A DNA stretch of 13,810 nucleotides from positions 1 through 13,810 of the forward strand of contig JBEEJZ010000030.1 of the NCBI GenBank assembly GCA_041168905.1, written 5' to 3'. This DNA is from JBEEJZ01 sp041168905 (GTDB lineage: Bacteria; Pseudomonadota; Gammaproteobacteria; Burkholderiales; Burkholderiaceae_C). Under the pieces are notes generated by a model that saw nothing but the letters and a program-made list of their open reading frames with translations, was not told the origin of the DNA and ran no database searches. How positions within the stretch are numbered: position 1 is the first letter of the stretch; every line of letters begins with the position of its first letter. Positions 7,600 through 13,810 of this stretch are shown here, one piece after another. The translations under genes and the position numbers were made by a program.

Positions 7600-7610
7600 C
7601 ACAATTTGTG
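7600..7610 (+). promoter_or_regulatory. Candidate -10 and overlapping palindrome of the monooxygenase gene
   Basis: CACAAT (7600-7605) ends 7 bp before the monooxygenase ATG and could act as a -10 element giving a leaderless mRNA. It sits inside the palindrome CACAA-T-TTGTG, a possible repressor site. No good -35 is visible, so an activator may be needed. Confidence 0.3.
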
Positions 7611-7612
7611 TC

Positions 7613-8851
7613 ATGAAACCTATGGCATTGATTGCGGGGGGCGGCATTGGAGGTCTGGCGGCTGCGCTGGCCCTGAGCCGGGCGGGTTGGCGCTCGCAGG
7701 TCTTTGAGCAGGCCAGCGCTTTTGCAGAGGTGGGGGCCGGCATACAACTGGGGCCCAATGTCACTCGGCAGTTGCATGCCTGGGGCCTGACACCGGCGCT
7801 AGAGCGTGTGGCGGCATTCCCAAACCGACTTCAGGTGCGCGATGCAGCCTCGGGTGGGCTGCTGGGTGAATTGCCCTTGGGGAAGCGATCTATCGCTCGG
7901 TATGGAGCGCCGTACGCCACCATTCACCGGGCTGACTTGCACCAGTTGCTGTTGCATGCAGTGCAGGCGCAGGGCGATGTGCAATGTCATCTCGGCGCAA
8001 CAATCCGCAGCTTTGACAAAGGGGAGCAGGGCGTGGCGCTTGCCGTGACCACGGCAGGTCATGCGCCCGAAGACGCTAGACCATTTGCCGCCCAGGGCGG
8101 GCTGCTGGTTGGTGCCGACGGGGTGTGGAGTCAGGTGCGCCAGCAGTTACTTCAGGACGGCCCCGCTCGTCCTACTGGCCATCTGGCCTACCGGGCACTG
8201 GTGGCACATTCCGATTTGCCCGCGGACCTGCGCAGTCAGCAGGTCACCGTTTGGCTGGGGCCGCATCTGCACGTGGTGGATTACCCGGTGCGCGCCGGAG
8301 AAGCCCGCAACATCGTGGCGTTTCTGGAGGGCCCTGCGCCTGCAGATCCGCAAGATTGGAACCATCAGGCGACAGCGGCACAGCTCGCGACCGCCATGCG
8401 AAGCTTGTCCGGCCCCCTGCGGCGTTTAATGGAGGCAGTCACTACCACTGCGCAAGCGGCGGGTTCAGGCTGGCGCTTGTGGGCCCTGAACAGCCGCCCG
8501 CCCATGAGGGGGCCAGATGAGCATGCGCGGGGACATATTGCCCTGTTGGGCGATGCAGCCCATCCCATGTTGCCCTACCTGGCCCAGGGTGCTGGTATGG
8601 CGATTGAAGACGCTGCTTGCCTCGGCGAGGTGATTCGTCGCACCGATCTGCCGGTGTCTGACCGTGTGCGTATGTATGCCGACCAGCGTTGGCAGCGCAA
8701 CGCCCGCGTGCAGGCCCGCGCCATCCGAAATGGCGAGATCTTCCACGCTACCGGGCCGATCCGCTGGGGGCGTGATCTCGCCATGCGCGCGCTGGGTGCG
8801 CGCCTGCTCGACATGCCCTGGCTCTATGGCCGGCGCGTTGGTGCGTCCTAG
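7613..8851 (+). CDS. FAD-dependent aromatic-ring monooxygenase
   Basis: This 412-residue flavoprotein has the class A monooxygenase layout. It has an N-terminal dinucleotide-binding motif, IAGGGIGGLAAALAL (7-21), with the ribose-binding acidic residue in VFEQ (30-33). It then has GAPYATIHRADLHQLL (98-113), the DG motif VGADGVWSQVR (166-176), and the GD motif LLGDAAHPMLPYLAQGAGMAIEDA (311-334). These enzymes use NAD(P)H and oxygen to hydroxylate aromatic acids. The closest named relatives by motif are salicylate hydroxylase and 3-hydroxybenzoate 6-hydroxylase; the true substrate is not readable. It lacks the C-terminal membrane anchor common in eukaryotic kynurenine 3-monooxygenase. It lies tail to tail with kynU, which makes anthranilate or another kynurenine-derived aromatic a tempting but unproven substrate. 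No ribosome-binding site is visible. Confidence 0.88.
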   Translation: MKPMALIAGGGIGGLAAALALSRAGWRSQVFEQASAFAEVGAGIQLGPNVTRQLHAWGLTPALERVAAFPNRLQVRDAASGGLLGELPLGKRSIARYGAPYATIHRADLHQLLLHAVQAQGDVQCHLGATIRSFDKGEQGVALAVTTAGHAPEDARPFAAQGGLLVGADGVWSQVRQQLLQDGPARPTGHLAYRALVAHSDLPADLRSQQVTVWLGPHLHVVDYPVRAGEARNIVAFLEGPAPADPQDWNHQATAAQLATAMRSLSGPLRRLMEAVTTTAQAAGSGWRLWALNSRPPMRGPDEHARGHIALLGDAAHPMLPYLAQGAGMAIEDAACLGEVIRRTDLPVSDRVRMYADQRWQRNARVQARAIRNGEIFHATGPIRWGRDLAMRALGARLLDMPWLYGRRVGAS

Positions 8852-10179
8852 GTGACGGCCTGCTGCTGGTTAAACCGCGCATCTTGCCACTCGCCACTGT
8901 CGAGCACTTGCCGCAGATGCTCGACGGCGTGCCAGACGTCGGAAAATCCGATGTAGAGCGGGGTGAAACCAAAGCGCAAGATGTCTTGCCGGCCCACCGA
9001 GCCGGGCGCGCTATGGGGGTCGCCAGCCCGAAAGTCGCCAATCACGCCCCGCGCAATCAGTGCTTGCACGATGGCATAGGCGCCCGTGGTCCGGGACAGG
9101 CATACCTGCGATCCCCGTTGCGCATGCGGGCGTGGGGTGACCAGGGTCAAGCCATGGCCTGCGCAACGCTGTTCCACCAGCTCGATGAAAAGGTCTGTGA
9201 GCGCCAGTGATTTTTGTCGCAGCGTCTGCATCCCGCTCATGCCAGCAACGCAAGTGTCAGCTGCTCGTACGGTATCCAGTCCGCACTCCAGTGCAGCCAG
9301 ACTGATGATGGGCTGAGTCCCGCACAAATAGCGGCTGATTCCCTCGGTGGGCTGGTAGTCAGGGGTAAAGGCAAAGGGTGCCTGATGGCCCCACCAGCCT
9401 GCCAGCGGTTGCCAGAACCGATCGACATGGCGGGGGTGTACCCAGACAAAGGCTGGCGCACCGGGGCCGCCATTCAGGTATTTGTAGCCACAGCCCACGG
9501 CAAAGTCTGCACCGTCATGGTTCAGGTCCACAGGTACGGCGCCTGCGCTGTGCGCCAGATCCCACACCACCAGGGCACCAGCCGCATGTGCCTTTGCCGA
9601 TACCTGCGCCATGTTGTGCATTGCACCCGTGCGGTAGTTCACATGCGTCAGCATCAGCACAGCCAGGTCTGCTGCAGAGGCTGGCTGTAGCGCAGAGTCC
9701 AGATCCTGAGCGTCGATCAGCTCCAAGGTGTAGCCGTGTTCGCGGCACAGGCCTTGGGCGATGTACAGGTCGGTGGGAAAGTTGCTGCGCTCGGAGAGGA
9801 TGCGGTTCCGCCCGGGATGGTCCTCTTTGGCGATGGCAATGGCAGCGTGCAGCACCTTGAAGAGGTTGATGGAGGTGCAGTCGGTCACCACGATTTCCCC
9901 GGGGCCGGCCCCCACCAGGGGGGCCAGCTGGTTACCCAGGCGTTGCGGCAGGTCAAACCAGCCCGCAGTATTCCAGGACCGGATCAGGCCCTGTCCCCAT
10001 TCCTGCTGCACCACCTCCGCCACCCGTTTGGGGGTGGCGCGCGGCAATACGCCCAACGAGTTGCCGTCCAAGTAGATCACCCCCTCGGGCAGGTCAAATT
10101 GCTCACGCAGGTGCCGCAAGGGGTCTTGCGCGTCCAGCGCCTCGCAGGCCTGAAGTGTGGTTGCTGGCAATGAGGTCAT
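8848..10179 (-). CDS. kynU: Kynureninase (KynU)
   Basis: This PLP enzyme hydrolyses L-kynurenine to anthranilate and L-alanine in tryptophan catabolism. The 443-residue protein is slightly longer than typical bacterial kynureninases. It shows IYLDGNSLGVLPRAT near residue 35-49, ILSERSNFPTDLYI (127-140), the cofactor-contacting VVWDLAHSAGAVPVDL (204-219) with Asp207, and the Schiff-base lysine in GCGYKYLNGGPG (Lys233). PLAGWWGH and GTQPIISLAALE follow as in the family. ATG 10179 is preceded by a good GGAG ribosome-binding site 8 bp upstream. It is the last gene of the argD-argF-ykgJ-kynB-kynU unit, 24 bp after kynB. Its stop TAG shares the bases CTAG with the stop of the convergent monooxygenase gene. 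Confidence 0.96.
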   Translation of the reverse strand: MTSLPATTLQACEALDAQDPLRHLREQFDLPEGVIYLDGNSLGVLPRATPKRVAEVVQQEWGQGLIRSWNTAGWFDLPQRLGNQLAPLVGAGPGEIVVTDCTSINLFKVLHAAIAIAKEDHPGRNRILSERSNFPTDLYIAQGLCREHGYTLELIDAQDLDSALQPASAADLAVLMLTHVNYRTGAMHNMAQVSAKAHAAGALVVWDLAHSAGAVPVDLNHDGADFAVGCGYKYLNGGPGAPAFVWVHPRHVDRFWQPLAGWWGHQAPFAFTPDYQPTEGISRYLCGTQPIISLAALECGLDTVRAADTCVAGMSGMQTLRQKSLALTDLFIELVEQRCAGHGLTLVTPRPHAQRGSQVCLSRTTGAYAIVQALIARGVIGDFRAGDPHSAPGSVGRQDILRFGFTPLYIGFSDVWHAVEHLRQVLDSGEWQDARFNQQQAVT

Positions 10180-10203
10180 GAAAAGGGCTCCGTGGAAAGC
10201 TGA

Positions 10204-10830
10204 TCAAAGCTCACGCAGAACCGCCCGCACAGGGCTGGCGTCGGCGGTCATGAGTTTCAGGGGCAGGGCGATCAGCTCGTAGTCGCCCTCCGGCACGTGA
10301 TCGAGCAGCAGGTTCTCGAGCACACGCAGGCCTCGGCGCCGGATGACCTGGTGGCTAGGTAGGGTCTTGCTGTCTGCGGGATCGATGCTGGCACTGTCGA
10401 TACCCACCAGTGCCACGCCCAGGTCCGCCAGGGTTTCCAGGGTGTTGGGGTGAAATGCGGGCAATGCGTCATCAAAGCGGTTTTGCGGCATGCGGGCATA
10501 GGTGCGGACCAGCACCCGTGATGGCAGGTCGTCGAGTGCGTGGGCCAGGTGCGACAAGTGCACCCAGGTTCCCGGTGCGATGGCGTGGATGACCCTGCAA
10601 CGGCCTAGAAAAGGTGCCAGGTCGAGCATACCGACTGCACAACCGGCGGGGTCGTAATGCAAGGGGGCATCGGCGTGGGCACCCAGGTGTGGGGACATGG
10701 TCACGCTGGCTACATTGACTGGGCAGTTGGCAGACAGAGTCGCAACCCAGGTTTGCTGGTAGGGTGTGTCGCCGGGGAAGGCCGGGCTACTGCTGTCCAG
10801 TGGAGGAGAGATGTCCCAGAGTTGCTTCAT
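10204..10830 (-). CDS. kynB: Kynurenine formamidase (KynB)
   Basis: KynB hydrolyses N-formyl-L-kynurenine to kynurenine and formate, the step before kynureninase. The 208-residue length is normal for the bacterial cyclase-like metal-dependent family. The N-terminus LWDISPPLDSSSPAFPGDTP is typical, and the metal motif HxGxHxDxP is present as HLGAHADAP (His48, His52, Asp54). Later family features include YARMPQNRF, VALVGIDSASIDPADS and the C-terminal IALPLKLMTADASPVRAVL. The ATG overlaps the stop of the ykgJ-like gene in ATGA, and no strong ribosome-binding site is seen, so translation is probably coupled. kynU follows after 24 bp. Confidence 0.96.
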   Translation of the reverse strand: MKQLWDISPPLDSSSPAFPGDTPYQQTWVATLSANCPVNVASVTMSPHLGAHADAPLHYDPAGCAVGMLDLAPFLGRCRVIHAIAPGTWVHLSHLAHALDDLPSRVLVRTYARMPQNRFDDALPAFHPNTLETLADLGVALVGIDSASIDPADSKTLPSHQVIRRRGLRVLENLLLDHVPEGDYELIALPLKLMTADASPVRAVLREL

Positions 10831-11159
10831 ACACCATGCGGCCTAGTGGGGGATTCGTTGAGGTCTGGCATCCCATGCCTTGCCCTCGCCCGGTGGCAGG
10901 CGTCGGAGCCCTCTTCAAATTCGCGGCAGGGCGAGGGACGCCATTCGTAGATGCCACAGCCCACTTTCACACCCAGCTGGCCGGTCAAGGCGGCGCAGCG
11001 TATCGGCACATGGTCAGTGCCCCGCATGCGACAGGTGCTGCCGTTGACTTCGACCGCCAGGCCGGACGGGACTTGCCCGCCCATGTCATCGAGCTCGTAA
11101 ACCGAAAAATCCACCCGGAAATTGGCGCAGCAGGCGCCGCAGCTCTGGCAAGCAGACAT
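10827..11159 (-). CDS. YkgJ-family cysteine-cluster protein
   Basis: A 110-residue soluble protein with nine cysteines (4, 7, 10, 11, 43, 55, 68, 78, 88). The N-terminal CxxCxxCC cluster (CQSCGACC) and the later CGIYEWRPSPCREFEEGSDAC block match the YkgJ / UPF0153 family, thought to bind zinc or iron. Its biochemical role is not established. A TTG codon directly before the ATG would allow a start one residue earlier, but ATG 11159 is more likely and overlaps the argF stop by one base (TGATG). Its own stop overlaps the kynB start (ATGA). Being wedged between argF and kynB without a gap implies co-translation with both. A role in metal handling for the metal-dependent KynB is possible but only a guess. 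Confidence 0.85.
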   Translation of the reverse strand: MSACQSCGACCANFRVDFSVYELDDMGGQVPSGLAVEVNGSTCRMRGTDHVPIRCAALTGQLGVKVGCGIYEWRPSPCREFEEGSDACHRARARHGMPDLNESPTRPHGV

Positions 11160-12091
11160 CAAAGCTGACCCAGCAGCAGGTACTCCATCAGCGCTTTTTG
11201 GACATGCATGCGGTTTTCGGCCTCATCCCACACCACCGATTGAGGGCCGTCGATCACATCTGCGTCGACTTCCTCACCACGGTGCGCAGGCAGGCAGTGC
11301 ATGAACAAGGCATCAGGCTGAGCCACAGCCATCATGTCCGTGCTCACGCGCCAAGCCGCAAAAGCGAGCTTGCGAGCTTCGTTTTCGGCCTCATAGCCCA
11401 TGCTGGTCCAGACGTCGGTGGTGACAAGGTCGGCACCACGGCAGGCGTCCATGGGGTCCTTGAAGACTTTGTAGCTGTCGCTGCTGCGTAGACCGGCGAT
11501 GGCCTGATCGACCTCGTAGCCGCTGGGGGTGCTCAGATGCACGGTGAAGCCCAGCAGTTCGGCCGCCTGCAGCCAGGTGTTGGCCATATTGTTGCCGTCA
11601 CCCACCCAGGCTACCGTCTTGCCTTTGATCGAGCCTCGCTGTTCGATATAGGTGAAGATATCCGCCAGGATCTGGCATGGGTGAAATTCGTTGGTCAGGC
11701 CATTGATGACCGGCACCCGGGAGTGAGCCGCAAAGCGCTCGATCTTGTCTTGTCCAAAGGTGCGAATCATCACCAGGTCCACCATGCGACTGATGACTTT
11801 GGCGCTGTCTTCAATGGGTTCTGCTCGGCCTAGCTGGCTGTCGCCGGTGGTGAGGTGCACCACGCTACCGCCAAGCTGATACATGCCGGCTTCAAAGCTC
11901 ACCCTGGTGCGGGTGGACGCTTTTTCGAAAATCATGGCCAAGGTACGGTCGGCCAGGGGGTGGTGTTTCTCGTAAGACTTGAACTTTTTCTTGATCAGCG
12001 CGGCCCTGTCAAACAGGTAGGTGTACTCATCTGCAGTGAAGTCGCTGAACTGCAGGTAATGTTTGATGGTTGGCTTGATGGGGGTGTTCAC
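11159..12091 (-). CDS. argF: Ornithine carbamoyltransferase (ArgF)
   Basis: This enzyme makes citrulline from ornithine and carbamoyl phosphate in arginine synthesis. The 310-residue protein has the carbamoyl-phosphate motif STRTR (59-63), HPCQ (137-140), the second-domain VGDGNN (163-168), DVWTSMG (226-232) and the ornithine-site HCLP (265-268). I chose a GTG start at 12091, giving NTPIKPTIKHYLQFSDF, because the longer frame runs back through argD in another frame, no ATG gives a sensible N-terminus, and AGGGAG lies 7 bp upstream. The GTG overlaps the argD stop in GTGA. The gene is followed by ykgJ with a one-base overlap. Its synthesis sense, rather than catabolic ArcB, is supported by pairing with argD. 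Confidence 0.95.
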   Translation of the reverse strand: MNTPIKPTIKHYLQFSDFTADEYTYLFDRAALIKKKFKSYEKHHPLADRTLAMIFEKASTRTRVSFEAGMYQLGGSVVHLTTGDSQLGRAEPIEDSAKVISRMVDLVMIRTFGQDKIERFAAHSRVPVINGLTNEFHPCQILADIFTYIEQRGSIKGKTVAWVGDGNNMANTWLQAAELLGFTVHLSTPSGYEVDQAIAGLRSSDSYKVFKDPMDACRGADLVTTDVWTSMGYEAENEARKLAFAAWRVSTDMMAVAQPDALFMHCLPAHRGEEVDADVIDGPQSVVWDEAENRMHVQKALMEYLLLGQL

Positions 12092-13314
12092 GCCGATGCT
12101 CCCTGCACAAACGACTTGATCAGCGGCACCAGAATGGAGACGAGTTCGTCGGCTTCTGCGGTGCTCATGATCAGTGCTGGCACCATACGAACCACAGAGT
12201 CGGCAGTGACACTGATCAACAGCCCGTGGTCGGCACACTGTTTGACCAGTGCTCCGCAGGGCATAGCCAACTCCACACCCAGCATCAGGCCCATGCCCCT
12301 GACTTCGATGACCCGGCCGCTGGCGATGTCATCGGCCAGTGCGCTCTGAAGGGCTGCCTTCAGGTGGGTGCCGACACGAGCAGCGTTTTCCAGCAGACCT
12401 TCCTCTTCCATGATCCGGATGGTTTCCACACCGGCGCGCATGGACAGTGGGTTGCCGCCAAAAGTGGTGCCGTGATTGCCAGGCTGAAATAGATGAGCCG
12501 CCTTGGGGCCGGCCACGACCGCCCCGACGGGCACACCTGAGCCCAGCCCCTTGGCCAGCGGCATAACGTCGGGCTGTATGCCCGACCACTGGTGCGCAAA
12601 CCACTTGCCGGTGCGCCCCATGCCACATTGCACTTCGTCGATCATCAGCAGCCAGTCGTTGGCGTCACACAGTTCACGCACTTCACGCAAATAGGCCTGA
12701 TCCACCGGGTTGACACCACCTTCGCCCTGTATGGCTTCCATGAATACCGCCACCACGTTCGGGTTGCCCGCGGTGGCCTTGCGCAGTGCTTCGGTGTTAT
12801 TGAGGGGAACGCGAATGAATCCTTCCACCAGGGGGCCAAAGCCAGCCTGGATTTTGGGGTTGCCCGTGGCACTCAGCGTGGCAATCGATCGGCCATGGAA
12901 CGACTTGTCGTACACCACGATTTCCGGGCGTTCAATGCCCTTGTCATGACCAAATTTGCGCGCCAGCTTCAGGGCAGCCTCATTGGCTTCCAAGCCGGTA
13001 GAACAGAAGAACACATTGCTCATGCCCGAGCGTTCCACCAGCAGCTGAGCCAAAACCTCCTGATTAGGCACATGGTAGTAGTTGGAGCAATGAATCAGCT
13101 TGGCAATCTGGTCCTGCAGCGCTGGCACCAGTTTGGGGTGGTTGTGCCCCAGGGTGTTGACTGCGATGCCGCCCAGTCCGTCCAGGTAGGACTTGCCGTT
13201 GACATCCCACACCCGACACCCCTGGCCGTGTGATAAGGCTATCGGCAGGCGCCCGTATGTGTTCATCACATGAGGTGAGGCGGCTTCAATCGGGGCAGAT
13301 GTCTGGGCGTTCAT
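12088..13314 (-). CDS. argD: Acetylornithine aminotransferase (ArgD)
   Basis: This class III PLP aminotransferase converts N-acetylglutamate semialdehyde to N-acetylornithine and often also acts in lysine synthesis as the succinyl-diaminopimelate enzyme. It has 408 residues from ATG 13314. Landmarks are the early GRLPIALSHGQG and VWDVNGKSYLDGLGGIAVNTLGH (35-57), the phosphate-binding STGLEANEAALK (105-116), SFHGRSIATLSATG (138-151), MIDEVQCGMGRTG (224-236, Asp226) and the Schiff-base lysine in PLAKGLGSGVP (Lys255). TTFGGNPL (283-290) follows. A TTG six codons upstream could extend the protein but has no support. No Shine-Dalgarno is visible. argF overlaps the end. The aminotransferase family is certain; the acetylornithine substrate rests on sequence style and the argF neighbour. 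Confidence 0.93.
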   Translation of the reverse strand: MNAQTSAPIEAASPHVMNTYGRLPIALSHGQGCRVWDVNGKSYLDGLGGIAVNTLGHNHPKLVPALQDQIAKLIHCSNYYHVPNQEVLAQLLVERSGMSNVFFCSTGLEANEAALKLARKFGHDKGIERPEIVVYDKSFHGRSIATLSATGNPKIQAGFGPLVEGFIRVPLNNTEALRKATAGNPNVVAVFMEAIQGEGGVNPVDQAYLREVRELCDANDWLLMIDEVQCGMGRTGKWFAHQWSGIQPDVMPLAKGLGSGVPVGAVVAGPKAAHLFQPGNHGTTFGGNPLSMRAGVETIRIMEEEGLLENAARVGTHLKAALQSALADDIASGRVIEVRGMGLMLGVELAMPCGALVKQCADHGLLISVTADSVVRMVPALIMSTAEADELVSILVPLIKSFVQGASA

Positions 13315-13564
13315 GGCGTGCAACTTTTGCAAAATGACGGTCGGTCTAGCCCCTCACGGGACGCGAGGCGGTCATTCTAGGGGCAGCATGATGTCAGATT
13401 CATGGCACATGCAATGCGACAGCGCCGTTGTCTATGGCTTGCGCGTTCAGCCTGGCCCGTCCCTTGCGTATCCAGATAACTACGGAGTTGGCGTAAACAG
13501 CCTGGATGCTGAAAATTTTTGTGCAGTGCAGCAGAGACGGCCTGGCCTCCTTTAACATCGACCC
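13315..13564. promoter_or_regulatory. Divergent control region between argD and the DUF3579 gene
   Basis: These 250 bp hold no gene I can support. On the minus strand, TAGAAT (13374-13379) is a good -10 for argD; it gives a leader of about 50 nt with no strong -35. Inside that leader lie the hairpin at 13352-13368 and the 10-bp palindrome TTTTGCAAAA (13325-13334). On the plus strand, TAACAT (13553-13558) lies 6 bp before the DUF3579 ATG. The stretch 13390-13545 shows no clear repeat or RNA structure. Confidence 0.45.
13352..13368 (-). other. Hairpin in the argD leader
   Basis: On the transcribed strand CCTCGCG-TCC-CGTGAGG forms a 7-bp stem (one G-U pair) with a 3-nt loop, about 40 nt before the argD ATG. 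No U run follows, so it is not a normal terminator. It may stabilise the leader or take part in control. Confidence 0.35.
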
Positions 13565-13810
13565 ATGGTTTCGAATACAGCTGAAGAAGTTTTCATTCTG
13601 GGCGTGACTCAGGATGGCAAGACGTTCAGGCCCAGTGATTGGGCTGAGCGCCTGGCTGGCGTTATGAGCCAGTTTCGGCCTGGCGGGCCACGCCCTGGCA
13701 GTCATCTGGCCTATTCGCCCTGGTGCGTGCCGACCTCGCTGGGCAATGTCAAATGTGTTGTGGTGCACCGCGATCTCCGCGATTACGACGTGCGTGCCTG
13801 GGACTTTTGC
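13565..13810 (+). CDS. DUF3579 family protein (3' end cut by window edge)
   Basis: The frame opens at ATG 13565 and is open for 82 codons to the window end. The protein starts MVSNTAEEVFILGVTQDGKTF and continues with RPSDWAERLAGVMSQFRP, SPWCVPTSLGNVKCVVVH and RDYDVRAWDFC. This matches my memory of the DUF3579 family, short proteins of about 100 residues found in Betaproteobacteria and often close to arginine-synthesis genes. No function is established. Only a small C-terminal part should be missing. A -10-like TAACAT ends 6 bp before the ATG and there is no ribosome-binding site, so a leaderless mRNA is plausible. The gene diverges from argD. Confidence 0.8.
   Translation, partial: MVSNTAEEVFILGVTQDGKTFRPSDWAERLAGVMSQFRPGGPRPGSHLAYSPWCVPTSLGNVKCVVVHRDLRDYDVRAWDFC

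Noticed and set aside
7509..7604. 32-residue extension of the HD-GYP-like protein
   Set aside because: It would fill nearly the whole divergent promoter region and has no family-like sequence; ATG 7508 gives a normal N-terminus.
12092..12238. N-terminal extension of argF into argD
   Set aside because: The extra 49 residues read through the argD coding region in another frame and do not look like an ornithine carbamoyltransferase. The GTG at 12091 with AGGGAG upstream is better.
12592..13233. 213-codon plus-strand open frame
   Set aside because: Lies wholly within argD on the opposite strand and mirrors its codon phase.
13400..13768. 122-codon minus-strand open frame between argD and DUF3579
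   Set aside because: More than half overlaps the recognisable DUF3579 gene on the other strand, and it has no family resemblance or ribosome-binding site.
1..13810. CRISPR array, tRNA, insertion sequence, toxin-antitoxin or phage defence genes
   Set aside because: No regular spaced repeats, cloverleaf, transposase, terminal repeats or defence-type domains were seen on either strand. All long stretches are accounted for by household or metabolic genes.

Overview
The window looks like core chromosome of a Burkholderiales bacterium, most likely in or near the Comamonadaceae. This rests on the protein sequences (ParE/ParC, ArgF and ArgD styles, a DUF3579 protein, an HD-GYP-like protein with a degenerate metal site), a fairly high GC content and very tight gene packing. 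No tRNA, rRNA, CRISPR array, insertion sequence or prophage gene is visible. The assignment is inference from remembered family sequences, not from a search.

Layout. (1) Positions 1-1817, minus strand: an MFS transporter, then a 45-residue single-pass membrane protein, then a class I SAM-dependent methyltransferase cut by the left edge. (2) Positions 1818-1931: a divergent control region with a LexA-type SOS box (CTGT-N8-ACAG) just upstream of parE. (3) Positions 1932-6272, plus strand: parE and parC, the two subunits of topoisomerase IV, 9 bp apart. (4) Positions 6291-7508, minus strand: an HD-GYP-like protein whose HD dyad is replaced by Met-Asn. (5) Positions 7509-7612: a divergent control region with an 18-bp inverted repeat. 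(6) Positions 7613-8851, plus strand: an FAD-dependent aromatic-ring monooxygenase, ending tail to tail with kynU on a shared CTAG. (7) Positions 8848-13314, minus strand: a compact five-gene unit read argD, argF, ykgJ-like, kynB, kynU, with GTGA, TGATG and ATGA junctions and then a 24-bp gap. (8) Positions 13315-13564: a divergent leader region. (9) Position 13565 to the end, plus strand: the start of a DUF3579 gene.

How the genes work together. ParE and ParC form the decatenating topoisomerase IV. ArgD and ArgF catalyse two steps of arginine synthesis. KynB and KynU turn N-formylkynurenine into kynurenine and then anthranilate plus alanine, the middle of tryptophan catabolism. The tryptophan 2,3-dioxygenase that would feed them is not in the window. 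Joining arginine synthesis to kynurenine breakdown in one coupled unit, with a nine-cysteine YkgJ-type protein between them, is the most unusual genetic arrangement here.

A recurring pattern is that several first genes (MFS, parE, the monooxygenase, DUF3579) have a -10-like hexamer 6-8 bp before their ATG and no usable Shine-Dalgarno. This suggests leaderless transcripts. I did not find a clearly new multi-gene system. The best leads are the SOS box at parE, the arg-kyn unit, the degenerate HD-GYP protein, the leaderless pattern and the conserved-looking 45-residue protein.
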